A DNA stretch of 41,060 bases from Desulfuromonadales bacterium (GCA_003561875.1 PWVL01000183.1:1-41060), one strand, 5' to 3'. Positions 15,629 to 24,673 are shown, numbered from the stretch's first letter. Numbers and translations are program-made. The notes: generated from the sequence alone by a model not told the origin.

Positions 15629-15664
15629 CGAAGCCTGACGGGATTGCCTGTCAGGCTTCGTTTG
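15629..15664 (+). terminator. Convergent hairpin terminator
   Basis: CGAAGCCTGAC (15629-15639) pairs perfectly with GTCAGGCTTCG (15650-15660), followed by TTTGCTTT on the plus strand. It separates the last plus-strand gene from the first minus-strand gene, and its right arm overlaps that gene's stop codon. The T-run is short, so efficiency is uncertain. Confidence 0.55.
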
Positions 15665-16541
15665 CTTTGGGGAGGGGAGGTGCGGAACTTCGCCGGTCCT
15701 TGTCGGGCACTGACGTGGCGGTGACCTGGTCAATGAAGGTCTTCCAGGCCTGCCAGTAGGGGTCACCGCCGACAAGGTGAGTGTTGTTGTGGCCGGCTTC
15801 GGCAATCAGGTGAAGGTGCTTGGGTTCCGGAGCCCGTTCGAGCAGTTGCCGGGCCATTCTGGGTGGCACGATACGGTCCCTTTCACCCTGAAACAGCAGC
15901 AGCGGGCAGGAGAGTCCGTGGATCTTGGAAAGGTTGTCGTAGCGGGTGTTAAGCGCCCACCAGCCCAGCAGGGCGTAAAGAATCGGGTAATGTCGCCGGC
16001 CCATACGGGGGATGGAGGTAAAGGCCGACTCCATTACCAGTCCGGCGGGAGGTTCTTCGAGAGCCAGTTGCAGGGCTACGGCCGCTCCTAGAGAGCGCCC
16101 GAAGTAGATCATCTGCGCAGGGTTCCAGCCCCGATTCTTCAACCAGTCCAATGCGCCGCGCATGTCGGCGTAGGTTCCCTGCTCCGTGGTCGTGCCTTCG
16201 CTGCGACCATAACCACGGTAGTCAAAAATAAACAGGGTCAGCCCCAGTCGGTGGAGTTGGGCCAGATTGCCGATGCGGTGGGAGATGTTGCCCGCGTTGC
16301 CGTGGGCGAAGACCAGCAGCGGTTTGCCCGGTTGCCCCGGCACCAGCCAGCCATGCAGCAGCAGGCCGTCTTCCGTGGAGAAAAAAACCTCTTCATAATG
16401 CAGCCCCGCGTCCGCCGGAGTGCCGATCAGGTTTGGTTCGGGAAAAAAGATAAAGTGGCGATCCAGGATACCGGAAGCGCAGGCCGTGCCTGAGCAGAGC
16501 CACAGCAGCGGAATCAGGGTCGACAAGGACGGTTTTCTCAT
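15651..16541 (-). CDS. Exported alpha/beta hydrolase (BEM46/ABHD13-like)
   Basis: This encodes 296 residues. A signal-type N-terminus (MRKPSLSTLIPLLWLCSG) suggests export or membrane anchoring. The catalytic triad can be placed: Ser150 in GRSLG, Asp222 in GERDRIVPP and His251 in AGHNNTH. The oxyanion HGNAGN motif lies at 80-85 and DYRGYGRS at 107-114. These are marks of the BEM46-like alpha/beta hydrolases, which act on esters or thioesters of unknown identity. AGGAGG eight bases before ATG 16541 fixes the start. It is followed in the operon direction by nothing; upstream lies the nuclease gene 16 bases away, so the two are probably cotranscribed. Confidence 0.88.
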   Translation of the reverse strand: MRKPSLSTLIPLLWLCSGTACASGILDRHFIFFPEPNLIGTPADAGLHYEEVFFSTEDGLLLHGWLVPGQPGKPLLVFAHGNAGNISHRIGNLAQLHRLGLTLFIFDYRGYGRSEGTTTEQGTYADMRGALDWLKNRGWNPAQMIYFGRSLGAAVALQLALEEPPAGLVMESAFTSIPRMGRRHYPILYALLGWWALNTRYDNLSKIHGLSCPLLLFQGERDRIVPPRMARQLLERAPEPKHLHLIAEAGHNNTHLVGGDPYWQAWKTFIDQVTATSVPDKDRRSSAPPLPKANEA

Positions 16542-16557
16542 GGGCCAAGCCTCCTGG

Positions 16558-17061
16558 CTACTGCCACAGGCCTAGCCGGTTTGTCCGGGCCTGTTGCTCC
16601 GTCTGCAGGAACGACTCTTTTCGGGAAAAGTCCGAGCGACGATAAACGGCGGCGTAGCCTTTTTCCAGCATGAGCTGGTTGACCAGTTCTCCATCGGCGG
16701 TGAAGACGTAGGCCAGCAGCCGGTCGTAGCGATCTCGCGGCGCCCCCTCGGTTTGCAAAGTCACTGTCTTTCCCTTGAGAGTCTCTATCAGAAAAACTTT
16801 GCCACTATGGTGAATCCGGCGCAGGGTGGCGGGCGTGATCTGCCAGCGCCCATAGAAACGGTCCCGGGACGAAGCTTCCCGCTCCGGAGCGTCAATGCCG
16901 AGCAGCCGCACGGTGCCAACCCCGCTGACGGCGATGGTGTCGCCGTCGTAAATCCAGCGCACCCGACCGGACAGGGTTTCGGCCCCCGCCAGGGCGGGGA
17001 GCAGCACAAGACAGCAGAGAATGACCCCGCAACGGATATGGGCACGGCAGCGGGCGCCCAT
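16558..17061 (-). CDS. Secreted thermonuclease (SNase) family nuclease
   Basis: This encodes 167 residues. A Sec signal peptide (about residues 1-27, ending ALAGA) precedes an OB-fold nuclease domain. The metal and catalytic residues fit staphylococcal nuclease: YDGDTI with VRLLGIDAPE, a YGR/Arg segment, and EGAPRDRYDRLLAYVF with Glu and Arg. The end NRLGLWQ is the usual family terminus. It would cleave DNA or RNA outside the cytoplasm with Ca. ATG 17061 overlaps the stop of the upstream membrane gene in TGATG, so the two are translationally coupled. A GTG at 17076 is possible but would overlap more. The start inside the overlap gives the cleaner signal peptide. Confidence 0.9.
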   Translation of the reverse strand: MGARCRAHIRCGVILCCLVLLPALAGAETLSGRVRWIYDGDTIAVSGVGTVRLLGIDAPEREASSRDRFYGRWQITPATLRRIHHSGKVFLIETLKGKTVTLQTEGAPRDRYDRLLAYVFTADGELVNQLMLEKGYAAVYRRSDFSRKESFLQTEQQARTNRLGLWQ

Positions 17062-17465
17062 CAGGGACGACCCCACAGAAGTCGGGCAAAAAAACCGGTA
17101 AAGAAACCCCAGACCAGGTACAGGCCGATCACCAGCAGCGGTGCGCTGATTCCCAGGCCGATTCCCAGGACGCCGTGATCGGTCCGATTGGGAAAGAAGT
17201 AGAGGAGGTGCCAGGCGACGGGCGGCAGGGCGGTCCAGAGGCCTTTACGGATCCAGTGGTTGCGGCTTCGAGGGCCGGCCACGGTGATGAAATAGACCAG
17301 GCCCCAGAGCCCGCCGGCAAGCAGATGATCCCTGGACTGCAGCAGCATATGGGTAAGTTGTTCCAGGCCGGCACGGACACCCAGCCAGGCGAACAGACTG
17401 GTTGTCAGTGCGCCGAGCATTCCGGCGCAGAAACAGACGCTCAGCATGGCTCCGGTACGGTGCAT
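17061..17465 (-). CDS. Small integral membrane protein
   Basis: This encodes 134 residues with four likely membrane segments (about residues 5-30, 48-63, 78-92 and 98-125), linked by short basic loops (GPRSRNHWIRKG, FPNRTDHG). I do not recognise a family. The two middle His-containing stretches and the Gly-rich last segment give no catalytic hint. AGGAGG four bases before ATG 17465 gives a firm start. It is coupled to the downstream nuclease by a one-base TGATG overlap and lies 22 bases after larE, so larE, this gene, the nuclease and the hydrolase could form one transcript starting at cysK. Confidence 0.7.
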   Translation of the reverse strand: MHRTGAMLSVCFCAGMLGALTTSLFAWLGVRAGLEQLTHMLLQSRDHLLAGGLWGLVYFITVAGPRSRNHWIRKGLWTALPPVAWHLLYFFPNRTDHGVLGIGLGISAPLLVIGLYLVWGFFTGFFARLLWGRP

Positions 17466-17487
17466 GGTGCCTCCTGCGTATGGGTGG

Positions 17488-18315
17488 TTAAGTCAGTTCC
17501 TGGTTGAGACTGCCGCTGCGAAGCCCTTCAAGGTCCAGGGCCACATGGAGAAAGCCCGCTTGCCGGTAGTGGGCGACCAAGTCCCTTCGCAGCGGATCAC
17601 GAAGCAAGGCGGAGGGATCTGCCGTCGCCACTTCGATGCGTGCCGTGGTGCCGTGGTGGCGAACCCGGCAGTTGTGGAATCCGTGGCGGTGCAGAAACGC
17701 TTCGCAGTGCTCCACCGCCGCAAGAGTATCCCGGGTCAGGGCAACGCCGTAGGGAATGCGGGTGGCAAGACAGGCGGAGGCCGGTTTTTCTGCCGTCTGC
17801 AGGCCCAACTGGCGACTCAATTGGCGAATGTCACCTTTCGTCAGGCCCGCCTCCAGAAGGGGCGAAGCCACAGAGAGCTCATCCACGGCCTGACGGCCGG
17901 GCCGGTAATCGTCCAGGTCATCACAGTTGGAACCTTCGGCGAGCTGCACATAACCCCGGTCCGCAGCTCGTTTCTGCAACTGGCTGAGAATGACTTTTTT
18001 GCAGTGGTAGCAGCGGCGGGGACCGTTGGCGACAATCTCCGCCACGTCGAGCAGGTCGATCTCTATCCGTTCCTGGCGCACCCCCATTTCCGCCGCCAGT
18101 TCACGGCAATATTGATCCTCCGCAGCAGTGAAAAACGGGCTTACGGCGGTCACCGCCAGCACCCGGTCGGCGCCCAGCCGATCCCGCGCGACTCGCAGCA
18201 GCAGGGTCGAATCGACGCCGCCGGAAAAGGCCACGGCCAACGAGGAGAAACCTTCCAGGCGTTGCTTCAGCAGGGCCTTTTTGCCCTCGAGATTCGAAGA
18301 TTCAATTGCCGGCAT
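17488..18315 (-). CDS. larE: LarE-type ATP-dependent sacrificial sulfur transferase
   Basis: This encodes 275 residues of the PP-loop ATP pyrophosphatase class. The loop SGGVDS is at 31-36; CYHCKK and EGSNCDDLDDYRPG are the LarE signatures, and KPASACLATRIPYG holds the cysteine that in LarE of Lactiplantibacillus donates its own sulfur to build the nickel-pincer nucleotide of lactate racemase. Neither larB, larC nor larA lies in the window, so the accepting pathway is not visible; many genomes keep larE apart or use it for other nickel enzymes. It overlaps cysK by 14 bases, so it is likely translated from the cysK message. That is a sensible link, since cysteine is the sulfur source. Confidence 0.9.
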   Translation of the reverse strand: MPAIESSNLEGKKALLKQRLEGFSSLAVAFSGGVDSTLLLRVARDRLGADRVLAVTAVSPFFTAAEDQYCRELAAEMGVRQERIEIDLLDVAEIVANGPRRCYHCKKVILSQLQKRAADRGYVQLAEGSNCDDLDDYRPGRQAVDELSVASPLLEAGLTKGDIRQLSRQLGLQTAEKPASACLATRIPYGVALTRDTLAAVEHCEAFLHRHGFHNCRVRHHGTTARIEVATADPSALLRDPLRRDLVAHYRQAGFLHVALDLEGLRSGSLNQELT

Positions 18316-19231
18316 CGAAGGTTCCGGTGGACAGGTAGCGCTCCCCCGTATCGCAGAGGATTGTGACGACGTTCTGTTCGGGTCCGAGCCGATTGGCGAT
18401 CTGCAGGGCAGCGGTCACATTGGCCCCGGCGGAGATGCCGACAAACAGACCCATTTCCCGGGCCAGCCGGGCCGCCATGGTCATGGCCTGCCGGTCAGTG
18501 ATGGTGAGCACCTCCCGATACAGGGCGGTATCGAGAATCTCCGGAACAAATCCGGCGCCCATGCCCTGAATCCGGTGTGGTCCCGGTGCTCCTCCGGAAA
18601 GAACCGGCGAAGCCTCCGGTTCCACCGGGACCAGCAATACTTCGGGATTTTGCGCGCGCAGGGCGCGGCCGACACCGGTCAGGGTTCCGCCGGTCCCTAC
18701 TCCGGCGACGAAGGCGTCAACCTGGTTGCCCAGAGCGGCCAGAATCTCCGGCCCGGTGGTCTGCTCGTGAATTCGGGGATTGGCCGGGTTGCTGAACTGC
18801 ATGGGCATGAAGCATTGCTTCTGGTTGCGGATTTCCTCAGCCCGGGCGATGGCCCCGCGCATGCCCTGGGATCCGGGAGTCAGGATCAGCTCCGCGCCGT
18901 AAGCGCCGAGCAGTCGCCGACGTTCTGTGCTCATGGTGTCGGGCATGGTCAGAATCAGCCGATAGCCCTTGACGGCACAGACCAGGGACAGGCCGATGCC
19001 AGTGTTGCCACTGGTCGGTTCGACCAGCGTGTCGCCGGGACGAATCAGGTTATCCGCCTCGGCCTGTTCGATCATCGCCAGGGCGATACGATCCTTGACA
19101 CTGCCGCCGGGGTTGCTCGATTCCAGCTTTCCCCAGACGCGGGCGCAGCCCTTTTCTCCCATGCCAATGAGGGATACCAGGGCGGTTTTGCCGATCTGGC
19201 CAAGGACGTTGTCGCTTACAGGGACGGGCAT
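18302..19231 (-). CDS. cysK: Cysteine synthase (O-acetylserine sulfhydrylase)
   Basis: This PLP enzyme of the cytosol replaces the acetyl group of O-acetylserine with sulfide to give cysteine. The 309 residues are normal for CysK. The PLP lysine stands in SNPGGSVKDR, the substrate loop in PTSGNTGIG, and the phosphate-binding loop in GVGTGGTLTG. GGAGGT five bases before ATG 19231 is clear; an upstream extension to 19345 is not supported. It leads a probable operon cysK-larE-membrane protein-nuclease-hydrolase. It is separated by 221 bases from dapL, a space that includes a strong GC hairpin. CysM or cystathionine beta-synthase are less likely alternatives. Confidence 0.94.
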   Translation of the reverse strand: MPVPVSDNVLGQIGKTALVSLIGMGEKGCARVWGKLESSNPGGSVKDRIALAMIEQAEADNLIRPGDTLVEPTSGNTGIGLSLVCAVKGYRLILTMPDTMSTERRRLLGAYGAELILTPGSQGMRGAIARAEEIRNQKQCFMPMQFSNPANPRIHEQTTGPEILAALGNQVDAFVAGVGTGGTLTGVGRALRAQNPEVLLVPVEPEASPVLSGGAPGPHRIQGMGAGFVPEILDTALYREVLTITDRQAMTMAARLAREMGLFVGISAGANVTAALQIANRLGPEQNVVTILCDTGERYLSTGTFDAGN

Positions 19232-19403
19232 GGCAGACCTCCAAATTGGGAAACGACGTCCGCAGCTGCCGTGCAACGGAAGACGAAAGCTATGGCGGCA
19301 GACAACAGCTATGGCGGCGGTACGCGCCGGCCCAAAGCAACACACCCGCGCCAGCAGGCCCGAGCAGCGGACGGTGGCGACGGGTGATTGAAGGCGCTAG
19401 GTC

Positions 19404-19450
19404 CGTCGGTCGCCCCGGCCGGGCGGTTTAAGTGCCCGGCCGGGACCGAT
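19404..19450 (-). terminator. GC-rich hairpin downstream of dapL
   Basis: CCCGGCCGGGC (19414-19424) pairs perfectly with GCCCGGCCGGG (19434-19444) around a 9-base loop just beyond the dapL stop. There is no T-run on either side, so it may protect the 3' end of the message or need Rho instead of being a classic intrinsic terminator. Confidence 0.5.
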
Positions 19451-19452
19451 AC

Positions 19453-20685
19453 TCAGGCCAGGTTTTTCCGAATGCGTTTGACCGCTTCGATGACGTTGTC
19501 CCGGTCACCAAAGGCCGACAGCCGGTAAAAACCTTCGCCGCTGGGTCCGAATCCGCTGCCGGGAGTGCCGACCACGTGGCATTCGGACAGCAGTTTGTCA
19601 AAAAAGTCCCAACTGGTCATGCCGCCCGGTGCCTTCAGCCAGATATAGGGGGCGTTGATGCCACCGTACACCGTCAGGCCGGCATCCTGCAGCCCTTCAC
19701 GGATCAGGCGGGCGTTTTCCATGTAATAGGCGATGGTTTCCTGAACCTGCGCCCAGCCCTCATCGGAATAGACCGCAGCGGCGGCTTTTTGTACCGGATA
19801 GGAAACGCCGTTGAATTTGGTAGACTGGCGGCGGTTCCACAACGTGTTCAGAGCAACCGTTTCACCGTCACCGGTGCGGGCCAGCAGACCTTCCGGGACC
19901 ACGGTCAGGCCGCAGCGCACCCCGGTGAATCCGGCGGTTTTGGAAAAGCTGCGGAATTCGATGGCGCATTGTTCAGCTCCGGGAAGTTCGTAAATGGAAC
20001 GGGGAATGCCCGGTTCGGTAATAAAAGCTTCATAGGCGGCATCGAAGAACAGTACCGTTTCGTTGGCCAGGGCGTAATCGACCCATTGCTGAAGTACCTC
20101 GCGGCTCGCCACGGCGCCCGTGGGATTGTTGGGATAGCAGAGATAGACGATGTCGACCTTTTCCTGCGGAATGGCCGGAGCAAAACCATTTTCCTCGGTA
20201 CAGGGCAGATAGACCAGACCCTTATAATAGCCTTTGTCATCGGCCTCGCCGGTGCGTCCGACCATGACGTTGGTGTCGTTGTACACCGGGTAGACGGGAT
20301 CACAGATCGCCACCCTGTTGTTCAGGGCGAAGATATCCAGAATATTGGCGCAGTCGCATTTGCTGCCGTCGGAAATAAAGATCTCGGAAGACTTTAGGGA
20401 GACGCCGAGGGGTTTGTAGGCCTTTTCGATCAGGGTGTTGATGAGAAACTCATAGCCTTGTTCAGGCCCGTAGCCCATAAAGCTGTCGGGCCGGGTCAGA
20501 TCGTCCACCGCCTTGTGAAAAGCGTCGATGACAGCGGGAGCCAGAGGCTGGGTGACGTCGCCGATACCAAGACGAATGACTTTGGCCTGAGGGTTGGCTT
20601 CGGTAAATTCCCGCACCCGGCGGCCAATCTCGGGAAACAGATAACCGGCCTTCAATTTAAGGTAATGGTCGTTTAAAAATGCCAC
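19453..20685 (-). CDS. dapL: LL-diaminopimelate aminotransferase
   Basis: This PLP-dependent class I/II aminotransferase converts tetrahydrodipicolinate straight to LL-diaminopimelate using glutamate as the amino donor. It thus bypasses the acyl steps of DapD, DapC and DapE in lysine and peptidoglycan synthesis. At 410 residues the length matches DapL. The opening [21 protein letters not shown], the middle YPNNPTGA and the PLP lysine in [14 protein letters not shown] are characteristic. GTG 20685 with GGAG six bases upstream fits the family start better than the ATG at 20715. The gene is last in a dapA-dapB-dapL order on the minus strand, with 40 bases to dapB. Confidence 0.96.
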   Translation of the reverse strand: MAFLNDHYLKLKAGYLFPEIGRRVREFTEANPQAKVIRLGIGDVTQPLAPAVIDAFHKAVDDLTRPDSFMGYGPEQGYEFLINTLIEKAYKPLGVSLKSSEIFISDGSKCDCANILDIFALNNRVAICDPVYPVYNDTNVMVGRTGEADDKGYYKGLVYLPCTEENGFAPAIPQEKVDIVYLCYPNNPTGAVASREVLQQWVDYALANETVLFFDAAYEAFITEPGIPRSIYELPGAEQCAIEFRSFSKTAGFTGVRCGLTVVPEGLLARTGDGETVALNTLWNRRQSTKFNGVSYPVQKAAAAVYSDEGWAQVQETIAYYMENARLIREGLQDAGLTVYGGINAPYIWLKAPGGMTSWDFFDKLLSECHVVGTPGSGFGPSGEGFYRLSAFGDRDNVIEAVKRIRKNLA

Positions 20686-20725
20686 GAAATACTCCTGCGA
20701 TGATGATGGGTTCAAAAGGGGTTGC

Positions 20726-21529
20726 TTAGGTGAGTCCCAGAATGTCCTGCATGTCGTATACTCCCGGTTGCTGACCGACGATCCAGCCTGCGGCCCGCAC
20801 CGCGCCGCGGGCGAACATGTCGCGGCTCATGGCCCGGTGAGTGATTTCGATGCGTTCGCCCATGCCGATAAAATAGACCGTATGCTCTCCGACGATGTCG
20901 CCGCCGCGCACGGTCTGCATGCCGATTTCCTCTTTGGTGCGGGCTCCGCACATGCCTTCGCGATGGTACACGGCGCTGGACTGGTAGTCCCGGCCAAGAG
21001 CCTCGGCGACAATCTCGCCCATCCGTACCGCGGTGCCGCTTGGCGAATCTTTCTTCTGGTTATGATGCAACTCGACAATTTCCACGTCGAATCCCTCACC
21101 CAGAATGCGTGCGGCCTCCCTGAGGATCTTGAAGCAGGCGTTGACGCCGACGCTCATGTTGGGAGCCAGTACCACAGGCACCTGGCAGGCGTACTCTTGC
21201 ACCCTCGTCCTCTGCTCTGGAGTGAAGCCCGTCGAGCCGATAACAATGGTTTTGCCCATGCGGGCACAGATCTCCACGTTTTTCAGCGAAACCTCGGGAA
21301 AGGTAAAATCAACGAGAACCTCGGCATCCTGCAGGGCCTGTTCGTGACAGTCGGTAATGGTCACACCCAGAGCCCCGCAGCCGGCCAGCAGGCCGGCGTC
21401 CTGACCCAGGGCCGGGTGTCCGGCCATCTCCAGCGCTCCGCTCAGCTGCAGGCCTTCCGTCTCTTTTATGGCGGTGATGATGCGGCCGCCCATGCGTCCG
21501 GCGGCACCGTTAACGGCAATTTTTGTCAT
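20726..21529 (-). CDS. dapB: 4-hydroxy-tetrahydrodipicolinate reductase
   Basis: This cytosolic enzyme reduces the DapA product to tetrahydrodipicolinate with NAD(P)H. It has 267 residues. The N-terminal nucleotide-binding motif is VNGAAGRMG (7-15), and the substrate loop is [15 protein letters not shown], containing the catalytic His and Lys pair. The usual KxDAPSGTA is here KKDSPSGTA, an Ala to Ser change not expected to matter. The ATG at 21529 has GGAAGG about eight bases upstream. It lies 39 bases after dapA in the same operon and hands its product to DapL immediately downstream, which is consistent with an aminotransferase route. Confidence 0.97.
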   Translation of the reverse strand: MTKIAVNGAAGRMGGRIITAIKETEGLQLSGALEMAGHPALGQDAGLLAGCGALGVTITDCHEQALQDAEVLVDFTFPEVSLKNVEICARMGKTIVIGSTGFTPEQRTRVQEYACQVPVVLAPNMSVGVNACFKILREAARILGEGFDVEIVELHHNQKKDSPSGTAVRMGEIVAEALGRDYQSSAVYHREGMCGARTKEEIGMQTVRGGDIVGEHTVYFIGMGERIEITHRAMSRDMFARGAVRAAGWIVGQQPGVYDMQDILGLT

Positions 21530-21568
21530 GGCGAAACCTTCCTTCCCGAAAAGTCCGATAAAAGCGAA

Positions 21569-22447
21569 TCAAGAGATGAGACCATAGCGAAGCATCACCG
21601 CCTGCAGCGCTTCAAGGCTTTGCGGTTGCAGGGTGACCAGGGGCAGGCGGACCCGGGCGCTGCACTTGCCCATCCTCTCCAGAGCCGCTTTCACCGGAGC
21701 CGGATTGGACTCGATAAACAGGATGTTGTGCAGTTCCAGCAAGGCCAGGTGCTGGTGGCGAGCATCGGCCCAACGGTTCTCTTCAACAGCGGTAACCAGT
21801 TTTTTTATGGCTGCCGGCATGATGTTGGCGGTAACCGAAATGACTCCCTTGCCGCCAATGGCCATGAAGGGCAGGGTCAGGCTGTCATCCCCGGACAGGA
21901 TCGCAAAATCCTCCCCGGTGCAGGCGAGAATTTCGCCGGCCTGACTGACCCCGCCGGAGGCGTCCTTCAGGCCGACGATATGCGGGTGTTCGGCAAGACG
22001 CACGGTGGTTTGCGGGTCCAGGTTGATGCCGGTACGTCCCGGCACATTGTAAAGCACCTGGGGAAGGGCGACCGCGTCGGCCACGGTTTTGAAGTGCTGG
22101 TAAAGCCCTTCTGGTGAAGGTTTGTTGTAATAGGGGGTGATCAGTAGCGCGCTGTCGGCTCCCGCCTGCTTGGCCGCCCTGGTCAGCTCAATGGCTTCGC
22201 TGGTGGAGTTGGAACCGGTTCCGGCGATAATCGGAACCCGACCCTTGACCTGCTCAACGCAGGCGCGAATGACTTCCGTGTGTCCGTTGTGGTCAAGGGT
22301 GGCGGCTTCACCGGTACTGCCGCAGGGGACAATCCCATCGGTGCCGTTTTCGATCTGGAATTCTATCAGGTTCCGGAAAGCGTCTTCATCGAAATTTCCC
22401 TCCCGGTCGAAGGGGGTGACGATTGCCACGATGGATCCTTTGAGCAT
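21569..22447 (-). CDS. dapA: 4-hydroxy-tetrahydrodipicolinate synthase
   Basis: This TIM-barrel class I aldolase condenses pyruvate with aspartate semialdehyde, the committed step of lysine synthesis. The 292 residues are standard. The Schiff-base lysine is in GLKDASGG, the catalytic Tyr in LYNVPGRTG, and the GSTGEAATL loop binds the semialdehyde. GGAGGA precedes ATG 22447. In many bacteria DapA is inhibited by lysine; the sequence does not settle that here. It lies 96 bases after lysA and 39 before dapB. Confidence 0.97.
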   Translation of the reverse strand: MLKGSIVAIVTPFDREGNFDEDAFRNLIEFQIENGTDGIVPCGSTGEAATLDHNGHTEVIRACVEQVKGRVPIIAGTGSNSTSEAIELTRAAKQAGADSALLITPYYNKPSPEGLYQHFKTVADAVALPQVLYNVPGRTGINLDPQTTVRLAEHPHIVGLKDASGGVSQAGEILACTGEDFAILSGDDSLTLPFMAIGGKGVISVTANIMPAAIKKLVTAVEENRWADARHQHLALLELHNILFIESNPAPVKAALERMGKCSARVRLPLVTLQPQSLEALQAVMLRYGLIS

Positions 22448-22543
22448 GATGGCTTCCTCCAGTATTTTAAAAACGTTCAGGTTGCTGCATTCCCCAGGAT
22501 TTGGCCTGGTTTACGGTTTCACAGCCTGTTTTTCTACAACCCG

Positions 22544-23797
22544 TTAAAGCCCCGGGGGGATGGACTCGCCCTTGATCAGATCTTCGTAGGTCTCCCGTCG
22601 GCGCACCACCAGCACCTGGTCGCCTTTGACCATCACCTCGGGTGTTCTGGGACGGCTGTTGTAGTTAGAGGCCATGGTGAAACCGTAGGCCCCGGCCGAA
22701 GAGACGGCCAGCAGGTCGTTCTGCCTGAAAACGCTGATTTCCCGATCCTGGGCCAGAAAGTCCCCGGATTCGCAGATCGGTCCGACCACATCGGCAACCA
22801 TGCGTTGGTCGTTGGAGCGATCCACCGGCAGAATGCCCTGGTAAGAACCGTAAAGGGCGGGGCGGGCCAGGTCGTTCATGGCCGCGTCCACAATCACAAA
22901 GTTTTTGGCTTCGCCTTGTTTGACATACAGCACCTTGGAGACCAGAATCCCGGCGTTGCCGACGATCATGCGGCCCGGTTCGAATATCAGGGTGACGTTC
23001 AGTCCCCGGGTGGCCTCGATGACGGCGTTGGCGTAATCCACCGGCGAAGGGGGCTTTTCATCATCGTAGGTGATACCGAGACCGCCGCCCAGGTCGAGGT
23101 ATTTGATGGCGAAACCTTCCTGTTGCAGGGTTTCCACCAATTCACGGATTTTTCGAATGGCATCCACAAAGGGCGAGAGTTTGGTCAACTGGCTACCAAT
23201 ATGGCAGTCCACGCCGATGACCTCCAGGTTGGGCAGGGCGGCGGCCCGGCGGTAGTCTTCCAGAGCCTGGGCGATATTGATACCGAACTTGGCCTTTTTC
23301 ATGCCGGTGGAGATGTAGGGGTGGGTTTGGGGGTCGACATCCGGATTGACGCGAATGGCGATGCCCGCCTTGCGACCGAGACGTCCGGCCACCCGGTCAA
23401 TGACCTCCAGTTCCTGAGGCGACTCGACATTGAACATCAGGATACCGGCTTTCAGGGCCGCTTCAATCTCCGGTTCAGTTTTGCCGACTCCCGAGTAGAC
23501 GATTTTTTGCGGATCGCAGCCCACTTGTCGGGCGCGGAACAGTTCGCCCCCGGAAACCATGTCAAACCCGGCGCCGAGATTGACGAAGGTCTGGAGTACG
23601 GCCAGGTTGCTGTTGGCCTTGATCGAATAGCACACCAGGTGCGGGACGCTGGCTAAGGCGTTGGTAAAGGCTTCCATGTGTCGCTTCAGGGTGGCGTGGG
23701 AGTAGAGGTAGAAGGGGGTGCCGACCTGGGCAGCGATGTCCTTGACCGCCACCTCTTCACAATAGAGATCGTTGCCCTGATATTGAAAATGATTCAT
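22544..23797 (-). CDS. lysA: Diaminopimelate decarboxylase
   Basis: This PLP enzyme of the alanine-racemase fold removes CO2 from meso-diaminopimelate to make lysine, the last step. It has 417 residues. The PLP lysine is in YSIKANSN, HIGSQL and the Gly-rich GGGLG segment bind the phosphate, and CESGD near the C-terminus provides the active-site Cys from the partner subunit. GGAGGATC before ATG 23797 is a strong site. The epimerase DapF needed to supply meso-DAP is not in the window. lysA lies directly downstream of a LptM-like lipoprotein gene, an order also seen in other proteobacteria. Confidence 0.97.
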   Translation of the reverse strand: MNHFQYQGNDLYCEEVAVKDIAAQVGTPFYLYSHATLKRHMEAFTNALASVPHLVCYSIKANSNLAVLQTFVNLGAGFDMVSGGELFRARQVGCDPQKIVYSGVGKTEPEIEAALKAGILMFNVESPQELEVIDRVAGRLGRKAGIAIRVNPDVDPQTHPYISTGMKKAKFGINIAQALEDYRRAAALPNLEVIGVDCHIGSQLTKLSPFVDAIRKIRELVETLQQEGFAIKYLDLGGGLGITYDDEKPPSPVDYANAVIEATRGLNVTLIFEPGRMIVGNAGILVSKVLYVKQGEAKNFVIVDAAMNDLARPALYGSYQGILPVDRSNDQRMVADVVGPICESGDFLAQDREISVFRQNDLLAVSSAGAYGFTMASNYNSRPRTPEVMVKGDQVLVVRRRETYEDLIKGESIPPGL

Positions 23798-23904
23798 CGA
23801 AGATCCTCCGCAAAAGCGCTCGCAGCGCGACGCTCAGGTTGTGAAAATGAAGATTTTTCTGTTTACAGGCCAGCCTTAACCCTTAACACAGGCTTTCCAG
23901 GATG

Positions 23905-24669
23905 TCAAAAACCCGCCGGGGCGGAGACTACCAGGGGAGGGGACAAGTCACTCTCCAGAATGCGGTCCTGCCAACGGACCAGCAGTCGCACTCCGTAAAC
24001 ATAACTGCGTGCACCCGGTTCGAAGTTCCGGTCTTCAAAGAACGGCTTGGTGAGCAGGACCGGGTTCAGGGGCGCGGCGCCGAAGGCCTGGCCCGGGCGC
24101 CGGCGGTAGATGCGGTAACCGAGCTTTTCTGTTCCTTCGGCAAGATCCGGTTCCTCCCAACTCAGGACCAGGTGATCCTCGGCCCGCCGGACCTGCATGC
24201 CAGAGGGCGCGGGGGGCGGAGGCAGCAGGTTCTGGCTCGCCTCCACGGCGGGACCGTCCTGGCCCCAGCGGTTAAAGGGCACAACCCGATAACCGTAGCT
24301 CTGGCGGATATCCAGGTCTCTGTCGGGAAGCAGCAGTTCTCCCCGGTAAAGCTGGCCCGCCTGCAGATAGTCCAGCTCCACCCGACGCCAGAGCGGCCAG
24401 TCGTGACGACAGTCAGGGCAGTCCCGATCCGGATCGAAGGCCGTGCGATAGACGCGGAAACCGGCCAGGTCGGTGAGGGGACTGCCGTCCAGGTTGCTTT
24501 GCGGAAGCCGCCAGCGGACCAACAGCCCTTCTCCCTGCTGCTGCAGGGTCAGATCGGTAGCTGCGGCAGGCCGTGATGGAGCCAGAGGTTGTACCGGACC
24601 TTTGACACCGCAGCCGGTCAGCAGCAGCCAGCCCAACAGGGCCACTAATCCTGGCAGTCGAAACCTCAT
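23905..24669 (-). CDS. Lipoprotein with LptM-like N-terminus and fibronectin type III domains
   Basis: This encodes 254 residues. A signal peptide (MRFRLPGLVALLGWLL) ends in the lipobox LLTGC, so the protein is lipidated at about Cys19 by Lgt and LspA. The next residues, GVKGPVQPL, strongly recall the LptM (YifL) motif GCGxKGPLYLP, which in E. coli helps mature the LPS translocon. Unlike LptM, which is about 65 residues, it goes on with two fibronectin type III-like beta modules (RVYR and YRIYRR strands, about residues 60-150 and 155-245). It starts four bases after argH and precedes lysA. The LptM-to-lysA proximity is conserved elsewhere; a role in LPS transport is inference. Confidence 0.78.
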   Translation of the reverse strand: MRFRLPGLVALLGWLLLTGCGVKGPVQPLAPSRPAAATDLTLQQQGEGLLVRWRLPQSNLDGSPLTDLAGFRVYRTAFDPDRDCPDCRHDWPLWRRVELDYLQAGQLYRGELLLPDRDLDIRQSYGYRVVPFNRWGQDGPAVEASQNLLPPPPAPSGMQVRRAEDHLVLSWEEPDLAEGTEKLGYRIYRRRPGQAFGAAPLNPVLLTKPFFEDRNFEPGARSYVYGVRLLVRWQDRILESDLSPPLVVSAPAGF

Positions 24670-24673
24670 GGCA

